Position numbers and translations under genes: made by a program. DNA of 64,000 bases from Lepiota brunneoincarnata. Taxonomy: Eukaryota > Basidiomycota > Agaricomycetes > Agaricales > Agaricaceae. This document shows positions 1 through 10,838 of this stretch, in pieces (position 1 is the stretch's first letter; each line of letters opens with the position of its first letter). Where the stretch lies: positions 1,054,001 to 1,118,000 of the forward strand of contig JAEBUN010000012.1 in assembly GCA_023014365.1 (NCBI GenBank), read 5' to 3'. Below the pieces are notes generated by a model that saw nothing but the letters and a program-made list of their open reading frames with translations, had not been told where the DNA came from and ran no database searches.

Positions 1-184
1 GGTTTTGATGTCTGTTCACTCCAAATCTCAATGGGTAAGAAAAGGGATTGTTTATTTGGGGATAGTTGTAGTTGTACAGAGTTTATTGAGAAAATGTCCT
101 TCTGGGAGTGAGAGTACGAAATGTCCTTCTGAGTTCTGGAATGTGCAGGGGCACATTGATCAACAGCATTCTATTTTAAAAATC

Positions 185-1924
185 CTAGAATGGACACATC
201 TCTGGATCCTTAGCTAGTGTGGAATGGAGTTCTTGTTGGAGTTCGGGGTCAAGGTCATCGACCATTTGGCGCATCTGAGATGCAACTTCTGTGACAGCAA
301 GGGAGTACTTGTGTTGCAGTGATTGCTGGGCATTCCGGTTTGGGAATCCAGGACAGGTGTTTTGTTGTCCAGGGAAAGGACGATTGGGGTTTCTCGCAGG
401 GTGAGGGGGATTGGTACGCATTCCTGGGAAGCATCTAGTTGGCAGTGGTTGTGGGCATTCACTGACCCAATGATCTTTAGCTCTGCATCGGAAGCATTCT
501 TGGTTCTGGTATGATTTCATTTGTTGTCCGGTGACAATGGCATCTAATTCCAATGGCTCTTGAGCAGAGTCTTCTTTGGCATATTCTGGTTGGGATATTT
601 TGGGATAAGGATCTTCGAATCCTTCTTCTACCGTGGCATGGTCTATTTCCATAGCATGTGGGTCTCGTGGGGTGAAATGTGGAGCATTGCTCCTTTGGTA
701 AAATTGTGCATAGGGCACATTCTTGTTTGGATGGCTTGGTCTGTGGTTTGGTTGGTATTGGTTCCTTTGGGGGAATGTGTTCCTAGGAGTGCCATAGAGG
801 GCATTAATTTGGCGGAAGTTGTTGTCAAGTTTGTTGGCTTGGGTGTACCAAGCAGTGATGGTTGTCGGAGGGTTTTCTGATTCATCAATCTTCATGGCAA
901 TACAGCGATCGATTGCCTTGCGGTATAGATCAATCAGGGTGCAATCTTCATTGAGTCTGGATTGACAGACGAGTTCATTGAACTGAGAGTTGAATTCAGT
1001 CATTGGTTTGCCTGCTTGATGCAGGGTTTGAAGCCTGGTATGCACGTATGCATGTTCATCTGCCGGGGTAAAGTCGGCTCTGAGCCAGGCAGTGAAGTTG
1101 TCCCATGATTCCATGGCTATGGGTTGCCCTTGTTGGGTTTGGGTGTTTCTCTCATGGAGGTATTGTCTAGCCCAGGCTTGGGCATCTCCTGATTGCATTG
1201 TCGAAAGGATGAATAGGGTCCTAGCAAGGTTGGTGTTGTAAGTGGTCGTGTTGGCAAGTACATAAACTTCGCATTGGAAGATCCAATCTTCGAAAAGTCT
1301 TCTAGTTCCATCAAAGGCGATGGGTTTGAGGAGTCCTAACTCCTTTGGTGTATGTGCAGCGGCCATTATTTGTAATTGTCCAGGTGGCAGCGGCGGTGGT
1401 GGTGTTGGGGGTTGTGTTAGTCGTAGGGGAGGAGCTGGTAGGGCTAAGGGCGTGATTGGTGTGGGTAATGTGGGTGGTTGTGGATTGGGATCTGATTGGT
1501 TGTTGTCTGTTATATAGATGTCGGAGTCGTTGTCTGCTGGGGGAGTTCTTCCTTGGTTTACTGCGTATTCGTGACGTGTGAATAAGTTTTCTTCTGATTT
1601 GGAAAGTTCTCTTGGTTGCTTGAGGGTGTTTTCAAGTCTTTGAAGTTTGTAATCATTTAATGGGTCTACTTTGGCACGATATTCTTCAGCTTGTTTGCAT
1701 CTTCTTTCTTCTTGTTTGTAGTGTTCTTTTAGTTCCTTTTCATGTTGTATTCTTTGTCGTTCTGCTAGTTCTTCAGCAAAACTTGTTCGAGTATGTGTTG
1801 ATGTACCTGGAGCAGGTGAGTTGAATGGAGATGGGGGGTAGAATGGAGATGGTGTTTGAGTGGGGATAGGGTTTCTTCTGGGATCCGGGTTTTGGGTTCC
1901 TGATCCTGAAATTCTACTTCTCAA
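185..1924 (-). CDS. Gypsy element A Gag polyprotein with CCHC zinc knuckle
   Basis: This uninterrupted reading frame of 579 codons encodes the structural Gag of a Ty3/Gypsy retrotransposon, which packages the element RNA in virus-like particles. The first third is rich in Pro, Gln and charged residues. Next comes a retrotrans_gag-type capsid segment (about residues 200-360, with LFEDWIFQCEVYVLAN near its start), and near residue 480 a zinc knuckle CFRCRAKDHWVSEC of the form C-x2-C-x4-H-x4-C. The frame ends in a stop, and pol follows in a different frame or after a stop, so pol expression would need recoding or a separate start. A decayed paralogue with the same C-terminus (MCPF then stop) is at 62445-63171. 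The unbroken frame beside old, broken elements suggests fairly recent insertion. Confidence 0.9.
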   Translation of the reverse strand: MRSRISGSGTQNPDPRRNPIPTQTPSPFYPPSPFNSPAPGTSTHTRTSFAEELAERQRIQHEKELKEHYKQEERRCKQAEEYRAKVDPLNDYKLQRLENTLKQPRELSKSEENLFTRHEYAVNQGRTPPADNDSDIYITDNNQSDPNPQPPTLPTPITPLALPAPPLRLTQPPTPPPPLPPGQLQIMAAAHTPKELGLLKPIAFDGTRRLFEDWIFQCEVYVLANTTTYNTNLARTLFILSTMQSGDAQAWARQYLHERNTQTQQGQPIAMESWDNFTAWLRADFTPADEHAYVHTRLQTLHQAGKPMTEFNSQFNELVCQSRLNEDCTLIDLYRKAIDRCIAMKIDESENPPTTITAWYTQANKLDNNFRQINALYGTPRNTFPQRNQYQPNHRPSHPNKNVPYAQFYQRSNAPHFTPRDPHAMEIDHATVEEGFEDPYPKISQPEYAKEDSAQEPLELDAIVTGQQMKSYQNQECFRCRAKDHWVSECPQPLPTRCFPGMRTNPPHPARNPNRPFPGQQNTCPGFPNRNAQQSLQHKYSLAVTEVASQMRQMVDDLDPELQQELHSTLAKDPEMCPF

Positions 1925-2347
1925 TTTGAGAGGGGGTGATGGAGTTTCTCGGGCTGAGAACTTCTTTGGAGGCGTGGTGGTAGTTGTCTAGCAATTGATT
2001 ATCACTAGAAGAATGAAAAATTGAGTTGCGATGATGGAGATTCCTGAATATAGGTTCCACAATCTGACAACACAGCAGTAACAGGGGCATGTGATGTGTT
2101 TGAGTTCTAGAGTGATTATTCGGTAGGCGATGAGGGTGGCGGTGGAGGTAAAGACGAAGATGAGTAGGTAAGCTAGGTCTTCTGGCGGGGAGAGGTTGAG
2201 GGATGTAGCGATGGCTACACAGAGAGGTGGTTTTCTTTCGCACGTCGTTTTTGAACAACCAGTATACCTTGATGTGTTCAGTATGTTGGCAGAGCAGAGT
2301 AGAGTAGAGGGCAAACAAGAGATAAGCAGCAGAGTATCTTAGTGTTT

Positions 2348-2730
2348 TGTTACCCAGGTTAGGGGTTTGCTCTTGAGTAGCACGGGTTTCAACACAGGAT
2401 GTCTATACAGACTTGGTCCTGTTCTACTGAGTGTGACTTGGAGACGATGGAGCACTATAAGTCCAGCCAGTTATGGCAAAGAGGTATAGGGGGCAAGAAC
2501 TTTATAACACTAAGATAAGGATACAAGGTATTGTACTATATCCTCATATACTTCTAAGTGTGGCTGTACTCCTACTATAATAGTCTGGACTGAGGTAACT
2601 ATGAGTTAGAGATAAGAAACATGAGGCATATTGCAATAATAGTCCTTCTGATGTACACTACTGATGGTTTCATAGTGACATGGGAATGTAGCTAAAAATA
2701 ACTGTCCTTCTGATAAGACTTCTGATAACA
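2348..2730 (-). repeat. LTR of Gypsy element A
   Basis: On the minus strand the segment starts TGTTATCAGAAG and ends CTGGGTAACA, giving the expected TG..CA ends, and it lies about 420 bases upstream of the gag ATG. Its last 140 bases are also found inverted at about 6855-6992, which supports it as a repeated LTR. The second LTR is not in the window, so the start at 2730 is judged only from the TG/CA ends. Confidence 0.65.
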
Positions 2731-2822
2731 CTTGGGATAGGATTGTGCATGCTAGTGAGGGTTCACATCTGCAGCAGAGGAGTGTAGGAGGGAATTCTGA
2801 GTACTAGGGTGCTGGGGGACAG

Positions 2823-2970
2823 ATTTCTGGGCCTGGGGAGGCTGTAAATTGGAATTCTGGATGCAGGAGGGCTGAAAGTTGGATTTCCAAGCAGGGAGGC
2901 TGGAAATTGGATTTCTGGATGCAGGAGGGCTGAAAGTTGGATTTCTGAATGCAGGGGGTCTGGGGATCAG
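2823..2970. repeat. 30-bp minisatellite, five units
   Basis: Five head-to-tail units of 28-30 bases follow each other, at 2823-2852, 2853-2882, 2883-2910, 2911-2940 and 2941-2970. Each begins with attt or aatt and contains a gcaggagggctg-like core. Unit length is not a fixed multiple of three (one unit is 28), so this is probably a non-coding minisatellite, although the minus strand reads as a short repetitive peptide. Confidence 0.85.
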
Positions 2971-3297
2971 AATTCCAAATCTGAGGTTGTGAGCAATAAC
3001 CCAGAGTTCCCCTTATAATAAGGGCCAAAATCCCCAAGGCCAGTAGCCTCCCTCCAGCTAGGGCTACCCACAGGCCCAATAACAAGTAAGTTCTCTTTAT
3101 TCTCTATCAACCTGATCAACTACTAGCAATATCAACTATATCTTAGAGAGTGAGTATAATTGTATTATGAATTTGATATATAACTTTTTTACTAGCCTCA
3201 TAATTTTGAAATATACAACATGTTAGAAAGTAAGTTTATGTTTAATTTAATTTAAGTTTGACTAATTTCAACAATTAGTTTGATTTCTTCTACCACT

Positions 3298-4533
3298 ATG
3301 CTGCCCCCTACCAATATTGATTCTCTACAATCTTTTGAAGGTATGTATATCAATATCAAATATAATACCTATCCAAGTTAGCAAAGAAATAGATATTGAA
3401 ATAAGAAATAAAAATACTTCAGGTAAAGAAATATAACTTTTATTTACTTTGGCTAATATTTACTTTAGATGCTGGAGGAGTTCTTCATGGACAAGCTCAG
3501 AGAAATGTTTTCAACTTTGCTGATGCAACAACAGAAGATCAGATTTCTGAAGCACCAACTGGAAAAGTTTATATCTACAAAGCACATGAAGATACCAAGC
3601 CCTACATGACTATGAAACATAAGGTTACAAGCAACTTGGGACCCATCTTAGAGGACTTGGCAGCATGTTATTCTCCTATTTCCAGTAAGTAATTTATTTT
3701 GATAGTGTACTTAATGCTTACTTGATATATAGAATACAATCAGCAGATCTTTGTTCTTGAAGATGATTTTTGGGCTATCAAGGGCTGCTATGAAAATGTG
3801 GTTACAACTGATGATGAGGTAAACTGGTCTGTTTCAGAAAATCAGTTTGTTTTACATCTTTTAATTGTAAGTATTTAAATACTTATTTATTTTGACTTAT
3901 ATTTCTTTTGTTCTGGTACAGACTGATCCAGATTCTTCAAGAGCCACTTCAGTTCCTACCTCTGTGCCATCAGGTCATTGGTCCACCCCAACAATCTCTG
4001 TACCCCCAGTTACATTCAGCTCTATGAAAGAGCAGCTAGCTACACTTCTGGGGGTTCCTTCACATCTCACTGGATCTGGAGATGTTTCAATCTGCTTGGC
4101 TTACCAGAAGTACAAAGCCATCCTTGCAGCCTTTCATGCTGCTGATCAACTTGTCCTTAATGGAACTTTGGCTAGAAAGCCCTCACAAGCAGAGATTATT
4201 GGACTATTTGTGTCCAGATCCTTTTTTCACTCCCATTACAGGAAAATCGGGTTGTAGAACACCCTGACATGGTTGCCTGGCTAGATAAAGAGCCAGGCTG
4301 TTTATAAGATATTGACCTTTGGGGAGTACAACAGCCATCTTACAATTTTCTGGACCTGGAAACCTGGCTTGGCAAGGGGGGGACTTTACAATCAGATGAT
4401 GACTATGGAGATGTTTCTAGGGTTAAAGAAGGAAAGAAGAAGAGGAAGGAGAACAAAAAAGGGAGTAACAAAGAGAAAAGAGATGTTCAGAAGGAGAAGA
4501 AGAAGAAGAAAGATGGGAGGAGAAACAAGTGAG
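3298..4533 (+). pseudogene. Spliced gene of an Agaricomycete orphan family, broken in its last exon
   Basis: Function unknown. Four exons join in one frame with canonical introns: 3298-3340, 3469-3684, 3733-3866 and 3922 onward. Each junction has GT..AG ends and the correct phase, which is strong evidence for a real gene. Exon 4 encodes a Ser/Thr/Pro-rich stretch, then a helical segment ending in IIGLFVSRSFFHSHYR. There the frame is lost: the next frame (EHPDMVAWLD, then YNFLDLETWLGKGG) continues to a Lys/Glu-rich tail ending at 4533, but only after a frameshift near 4243 and a TAA near 4306. From memory, similar C-termini (segment, acidic linker, LETWL-like box, Lys-rich tail) occur in large uncharacterised families near transposons in mushroom genomes. 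I cannot exclude a transposon passenger gene. Confidence 0.6.
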
Positions 4534-5098
4534 CTTTGTTGTAGTTAAAACTATGACATGTATGATTGAGATTGATATTGAGAACTAGGTTGAAAAATAC
4601 CTGGTTATATGTTGTTTGTGCCTTGCAAGTGGCATTGACCCAAGTGGCTAACTTGGCTTACTGGCTACCACCCCAATTACCTTGGATCTGGATCTGGATT
4701 GCACTGGGTTTTCTACCAGTTACACATGCCATGCCAATGGCTCATGATGCTTTTCCTGATATTACCTTCAAGAGCTTCAGCCAGTTTATACTGCAGTATT
4801 TTGCTCCAAAACCTCATTATCCACTGCATTGGTCATTTTGTTCTCCTTGATTGAGAACCCTGACTTGTTAAATCTCCATGCCAGACAGCAATATATACAA
4901 TGTGAAGGTGAAAACTGCATTGTAGCATCTGGATGAATGAATAGTCTTCCACATGCCTTAAAAAGAATATTGATGAAACTCAAGAAAAACCACTTAAAAT
5001 GAAGTTGTTTAACAAAAATATGGATAATGACCAAACCATAAAGGCATTGAGCCTTAAGCTGGATACATTGGCAAAGATCTTAACTTTACATCCATATA
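4534..5098. other. Intergenic, no supported gene
   Basis: A 94-codon plus-strand frame (4566-4850) contains a hydrophobic stretch, but it has no recognisable motif or splice context, so I do not call it. The segment ends at the TA dinucleotide where the next transposon is inserted. Confidence 0.5.
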
Positions 5099-5315
5099 CA
5101 GTGGGTCAAAAAACTGTCCCAATGTTTTTACCATTTGGAAAGATCAGCTAATAGTGGACCAAGGTGATTATCTACACACTTGGGAAAATAGACAATGATA
5201 GTATAGCATATTGGGATCCTGAATCCATTTAAACCACGTGATTCGTCCAAGAAGTAGTGGATCAATTAATTATGTAAAATATTAACTCATTGGGACAGTT
5301 TTTTGACCCTCTGTC
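5099..5315 (+). repeat. Left arm of the long terminal inverted repeat
   Basis: This arm pairs with 6470-6687. Its outer end (GTGGGTCAAAAAACTGTCCC) and inner end (GGGACAGTTTTTTGACCCTC) are inverted copies of each other, so the arm by itself has the outline of a 217-base MITE. Confidence 0.88.
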
Positions 5316-5329
5316 ATTTTCCTAATTAA

Positions 5330-6290
5330 TACATTGTATAGTCTTCTTTTGCCTTGATAACTGCCTTGAGCCCCCTAGTCATGCTTTCTATAAGTTTTTG
5401 ACACCTTTCTGCAGCAATCCCATTCCACTTTACCACTAACCTGCCCCATAATTCATGTATTCTCTCAGATGGTTTCTCATATCCCTTCAACCGGTCCTTT
5501 GGGTATATCCAGAGGTGTCCAATGGAATTGGGGTCAGGGGATTGTGCAGGCTATAGTAGAATTCACATATTCTTATCTTCAAACCACTCTATTGACCTTT
5601 TAGACTTGCATTTTGGGTCATGTCCTACTGGAATACCTACTCTTCCTCCTCTATCTCCCAAGTTTCAAAGCTGTTCACCATCCTATGCTCCAAAATCTCA
5701 GAGTACTCCTCTATTCTATAATCGACTCAACCTCCACTAGCATTCCTACTCCTTTCCATCTCATAGCCAGCCATACCATAATATTACTACCACCTTCATG
5801 CTTAACAATAGGAATAATAGTCTTGTCTGAGAGTCCTTCCCCCCTTATACATTTTTTTATATGACCCAAGCTTGTTGATTTTTGTTTCATCTGTGCATAA
5901 TATCATTTTCTAACTTCTACTGTCCAATCCTTGTGCTTGTAGGCAATTTGAAGTGAGCAATTCCATGTTGCTTCTTAGGGAGAGACCATTAGTCATAACA
6001 ACAAACCAGAAATTGTTCTTCTTGAGCATATTTCAGATTGTTTGAAGTGTGACAGGAGTAGGAAAGATAGGCTTGATGAATTGGGTAGCTTGAACAGCAT
6101 TGTCCAGCTTCCCAGAAGTGATTTAGTCAATTATTGATTATTTATTCTGAGAAGATAGCATGGAGGATTGTCCTCCTTTATTGTTTTCCTCATCTTGATC
6201 AACTTCTTTCATGATGTGCTCAGTAGTATTCTTGCTTAGACCAGTTTGGACTGAGTTTGTTGCAGGGAATAGCCATTCTGAAGAAGAAAA
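5330..6290 (-). pseudogene. Tc1/mariner transposase, decayed
   Basis: Minus-strand translation in several frames gives transposase landmarks in the right order: a first catalytic block (CTDETKINKLGSY, about 5880-5920), then a block around PAQSPDPNSIGHLW (about 5500-5550) matching the final DDE segment, then a C-terminus of the HELW...QKLIESMTRGLKAVIKAK type near 5340-5420. Many stops and frameshifts separate the blocks, so no functional enzyme can be made. In the family this enzyme cuts at the terminal repeats and inserts at TA. Confidence 0.8.
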
Positions 6291-6469
6291 ATGACTTGAG
6301 AGCACTGGGTAAAAGATATAGTTTTTATGATGTAATAGTAAGACAAAAAGACGGTTGAAGTGATTTCAATATGATCATGTGATATTGAAGAGGTCACATG
6401 ACAATTTTTGTTATCCTCACACTTGATTTGGTATTGATTTGGCCTATCCAACACCAGATTTCAGGAAAA

Positions 6470-6687
6470 TGACAGAGGGTCAAAAAACTGTCCCAATGAG
6501 TTAATACTTTAAATAATTAATTGATACATTACCTCTCGGACAAATCACGTGGTTTAAACGGATTCAGGATCCTAATATGCTATATTATCATCGACTATTT
6601 TCCCAAGTATTTACGTAATCACTGTGGTCCACTATTAGCTGATCTTTCCAAATGGTGAAAACATTGGGACAGTTTTTTGACCCACTG
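6470..6687 (-). repeat. Right arm of the long terminal inverted repeat
   Basis: This is the inverted copy of 5099-5315, with a small number of substitutions and the same symmetrical end motifs. Its outer end abuts TA at 6688-6689. Confidence 0.88.
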
Positions 6688-6854
6688 TAGCAAGCCTGCC
6701 AGCTCCCACTTGCTCAATACTATGTATGTCTTTACCGGTTCCACTCACTCAATACACTGTAGGTTGACTACCTGGGTTGCAGTTGGAGTGAGTCAGGGCC
6801 AAGTCAGAGGGCAGAGGGTTGTTGTGTGGAGCAAACATGGAGTCAAGAAGCTGT

Positions 6855-6992
6855 ATTTGCCCCTAAACCAGCTGGACTATAGTGCTACATCATCTCCAAT
6901 TCATGCTTAGTAGGACAGGACCAAGTCTGTATAGACATCCTGTGTTGAACTCTGTGCTACTCAAGAGTGAACCCCTAACCTGGGTAATATCA
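6855..6992 (+). repeat. LTR fragment of Gypsy family A, plus orientation
   Basis: This matches the last 140 bases of the LTR at 2348-2730 in inverted orientation, sharing for example AAGTCTGTATAGACATCCTG and the run up to CCCCTAACCTGGGTAA. No gag follows, so it is a solo or truncated LTR. The upstream limit is unclear because the Tc1 element ends only 165 bases away. Confidence 0.7.
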
Positions 6993-8600
6993 GCTGCTCT
7001 GCTGACCTGGCTGATGCAGCACAGTGAATTTTGGATAAATTCCATCAATTCTTTAATAGCTGTATTTGTATTTCTGGTAGCTACAATATGAGTACAAAAT
7101 GGCAGCAATATGTTGAGCATTGACAAAACTATTGAGAAAACTCCAGCATGCTGTGCATAGGCAATGCAGTCAAAACTGCTTATGACATATCATCATGGTC
7201 TTTTCTCAGTTGATTGCTGGTGCCCTATAAATTAGACACCAAACTCATGTTGTTATATTTGCATTTTTGAGCACTTTCAAAATGGCCTATTTTCATGATT
7301 AGAAGTGTAGTAGTTATTGAAATATTGACAAAACATTGGCATACTACACCAATACCATCAAAAATACCTATTTTGTGGGGAAAAAAAGATTGTCTGTGCC
7401 CTATGTTCTGCAAGTTGCTGTAACCCCCCATGTGTTAGGGGAATAAAGAGGCCAGAACAAATTTAATATTCAAGTGCCAATCATAATCAGCACATGTGCT
7501 ACTTAAATACAGCAATGGTCTGTGCACAGACCAGGTAACCAAACACTACATGGACTACCATAAATATTATGTGCAAACAACATACAATAATATAGAATTG
7601 TATGCAGGATCAGGCTCAGGGATGGGAGTGGCTGAAGGACGAGGCTGGGTTCAGCATTAGGCATCAGCTAGGGTGGCCAAACCCAGATGCTTTACCACAG
7701 ACCTCTAGGCATACCTTGTGTAAGGGGGGGCAAACCTGCCAGTCCCCTTACACCATGAACTTGAAAGCAGCCTTAAAATAATAAGCTGTATGTTTGAACC
7801 AGTGGACTATAGTTATAAATGGGAGGGGCAAAGGTGAGGGATGCTATCTTGCTCTCCCTTGTCCCTCTTCAAATAAAGTACATCTCACTAGGTTTCTGCA
7901 CCTCTTATGTAATCAAAAACTTGATGAGATTGTAACTTGAATTGTGACACTGTATTGTCAGATCCTGTAAAAGTAACCTCAGAGAATGTTAGCTGGATAC
8001 ACTGGAAGATGACCTCTGAAATGTAAATCTTCAAAATCAGTGTCCAAGATATTTTATTCCATAATTGATAAAATTCACAGAAAAGCACTCAGAAGTACTG
8101 GTAACACCCTTTTTGAGAAGTCAAAATGAGGGAAGGAAGGGCAGGGGACTTGGTTTTGCCACTTATATAATCACCACATGACTACTTGCAAGGTCTAGCT
8201 AATCCCAGAAGTAGCATGTGCAAATAAGGAATACTATAGCCACTGCATCTTACCACCAAATATTAGGAACCAAGTATGTGAGGATGTTCAAGAGACTTAC
8301 ACCAGTAATGTTAGACCCCCTAATGTGTAAAAACCTCAATCCCCCTTACCCATCACATCTGAAAACAGATTTTGCTGCTTACTAATCAATTATGTAATAT
8401 TACAGTCATTTATGGCTCCTTTATACACACTTTCTTCTGACATATTTCACATGGCTGCAATTGAGCTTATTTCAAAAATAACATAACAAGACAATAGATA
8501 GACTACTTTTTGAGATCTGGGAATTTTTTTAGGGTGGTAGAACAAGAAATGTATGAATATGAAGCAATCTGCAGTCAGGTGTTGAAAATGAACCTTTTTG
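6993..8600. other. AT-rich non-coding stretch with possible LTR remnant
   Basis: No gene is supported here. Around 7717-8104 a segment starts TGTAAGGGGGGG, contains TATAAATGGG near 7815 and AATAAAG near 7872, and could end at TGGTAACA near 8104, which is an LTR-like arrangement. I found no second copy in the window, so this stays a suggestion. Confidence 0.3.
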
Positions 8601-10838
8601 AGTCCTTTATACACATTACATTTGTGTGACAAATCTGTGATCCCTCCATCACTCCTCATCACATACTGTCAACTGACTGTGCTCCTCCTCAAACTCTGCT
8701 CTGCTGTCATCATCTACTTCCTCCAAAGTTTTCTTGGGCTTTGGAGCTACCTTTGGCAAGGGCCCCCAAACTGGTTTCTTCCAGTGTGCATGCCTATTTT
8801 CAGCCTTAGCAAGCTCCCTCTCCTTGTTCCAGACCTTTAGCTCAGCCTGGTATCTGGTATTGATTACAGCACACTTCTGCTTTCATTCCTCTTCCTGGAC
8901 CCTCCATCTCTTTATTGCCTCTGAGTGCTTGCTCTGCACCTGCTTTTTTCACTCCTTCTCAGCAAGACACTCCTCAAGTTCAGCTTGGTGCTGAGCATAG
9001 AGCCTTACAAGCTCCTGATCAGTGAGGAGCCTACCCCTCTGATTGATCCCCTTCATTGTCATGGCTGTATTGTTCTTCTTCTTTCTTTTCTCCTCCTCCC
9101 CATGAATCTCATTCTTCAACTGCTCACAATACACATTCTGTAGCACCAGTGCTGCTTGTTGGCCCCGGTGCCAGTCCTTCAACTCTGCCTCATGAATTTC
9201 AGCATCACACAATGCCTCTTGCAACATTTTTCATATTTGGTTTGTGGCTCCACTCAAAGGAGATCCCCATGGTGTTTTACTGGTGAAACTGTTATAGTAT
9301 CAAATTAGGGAGGGGTTGTATGTACACCCAAGGGTTGGTCAGTGAAAAGGGGGTGTTTTGATGTTTTTGACAGTTGCATAAATGCTAAGATAAGCTCCTC
9401 AAGTACATCCAAGTCTGTCAGTGGCTGTTCATCATCTTCACCTGGGTTATTCCTTGTATCTGATACCACTACATCCCCTCCCTGCATGCTTTGTGTAGCT
9501 TATGCCTCCCATCAACATCACTCTAGTTTCATAAATGCACCAACAAGAACTTGGACAGGTGTTTGGATAGGTACAATTGGGTGGTGCTGGACAGCTGTGT
9601 CACAGACAGGTATGTACTAGCTTATCCTCTGTGATAACAGATGGGTTGAATGGATAGGTTCCTGTTGTTCTGAATGCAGACTTGATATTTTTGGGTGTTA
9701 AGGCTCAGATGTGTGCACAACTGTAGACTGATAAGAAATTTGATTGTGAGACCCTTTGACCATGCTCTCATTCTTCAGTGTCTTGTTCCTATTACCAGTA
9801 TTTCTTGAGTGGACTGAAGATAACCACATCAAGACCTTGGTAAATATGAGTACAATGTGATGGGTAGCAGAGAACACTGATGTCATGCTTGCATGCATAG
9901 AGAAGGAAGTTGACAGTATAGTGGGAGTTGTGACCATCAACAAGGAGGACCCTCTTCTGCCTGCCTACTTTCTCCCTTGTCTTGTTGTCAAAATCTTCAA
10001 TTCACTCTTGACCAATTTCACCATCTGTCCAGCCCTTCTTTGAGTGACCCAAACTACAACACAAATATGGTTTAACTTTAAACAAGTATAAGAATTGGAT
10101 CTTACAATGCCTTCAAAGGATTGTCTTGCTCCCAACTTGGAAGAAATGCCTGGCCCTTGAAGATGACAGCTGGTGGAATGCTGGTACCATCTGCAGCAAT
10201 GCTGACAATCACTGTAATATTTTTGCAGGTCCCATCTTGCTTCTGATGTTGCATATTTTGGCCTTTCCTTCCAAGTACACATTCATGGACAGCTGCACCC
10301 ATTTGTATCCCTGTTTCATCAGCTGCCCAGATGCAATCTGGATCAACATCCCTGGTTTGTTTGCCAAGAAGTTCAAACCACTCCTTGTTATTGGTTGGAT
10401 TGGCAGCATGAGCACAAGCACCCTCAAGTGATGAGGACCATATTGTCTGGATACAGTTTGAATGTCTGAGTATGAAGCAGTTGGTCCATCCTTCACCAAT
10501 TCCTTTGAATGTGGGATCCTGGGCCTTGATGATTGCATCAACATGCTTGCACAGCTGCTGGTGGCTCAGGGGAAAGCCTCATACTGCAGTCTCCTCTGCA
10601 AACCCCAAGACTGTTTCTTCCTCTTCATCAGAAAGCCAATGCTTTTTAGCATTGAACTCATACAATGGCTTGGCTCCATTTGCATGTCAGATGATTGTTG
10701 AATGATTGAGGTGGATTGTCTGCCCTGTCTGATTCCTGTACTCAATCACCACTGTATTGCAAACCTTTCTAGCACTCTTTCACTCCCCAGCTGGTTTGGT
10801 AAGCTTTTCACAGTACTTTTCAACAGCAGTCCTCTGTA

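Larger units (their letters stand above)
1..2730 (-). mobile_element. Ty3/Gypsy element A, 5' part, cut by the window edge
   Basis: Reading on the minus strand, the order is LTR (2730 to 2348), leader, gag (1924 to 185) and the first bases of pol, which run off the left edge. The same family is present at 62.4-64 kb on the plus strand, where pol starts with a DSGAQGNF aspartic protease motif, so the missing part here should be protease, reverse transcriptase, RNase H and integrase. Gag is open over its full length, which marks this copy as much younger than the right-hand one. The pol start (about 184 to 1) contains stops in the frame matching the other copy, so it may be decayed or read in another frame. 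The 3' LTR and target duplication lie outside the window. Confidence 0.85.
5099..6687 (-). mobile_element. Tc1/mariner element with long, internally symmetrical terminal repeats
   Basis: The element starts CAGTGGGTCAAAAAAC and ends in the reverse complement of the same motif, with TA immediately outside at 5097-5098 and 6688-6689, as expected for Tc1/mariner. Its inverted arms are about 217 bases each (5099-5315 and 6470-6687), far longer than the 20-30 bases of classic mariners. The 28-base end motif recurs inverted at the inner end of each arm. The interior holds a decayed minus-strand transposase. The element looks dead, but its ends are well preserved. Confidence 0.88.

Noticed and set aside
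560..1517. Plus-strand frames over the left gag gene
   Set aside because: These are shadows of the 579-codon gag frame; their hydrophobic or Gly/Val-rich composition is the complement of its codons.
2804..3085. A repetitive secreted peptide gene on the minus strand
   Set aside because: The repeat units vary between 28 and 30 bases, so the reading frame is not kept from unit to unit; a minisatellite explains it better.
7717..8104. A solo LTR starting TGTAAGGGGGGG
   Set aside because: The layout is LTR-like, but no second copy or target duplication was found, so it is mentioned only inside a general entry.
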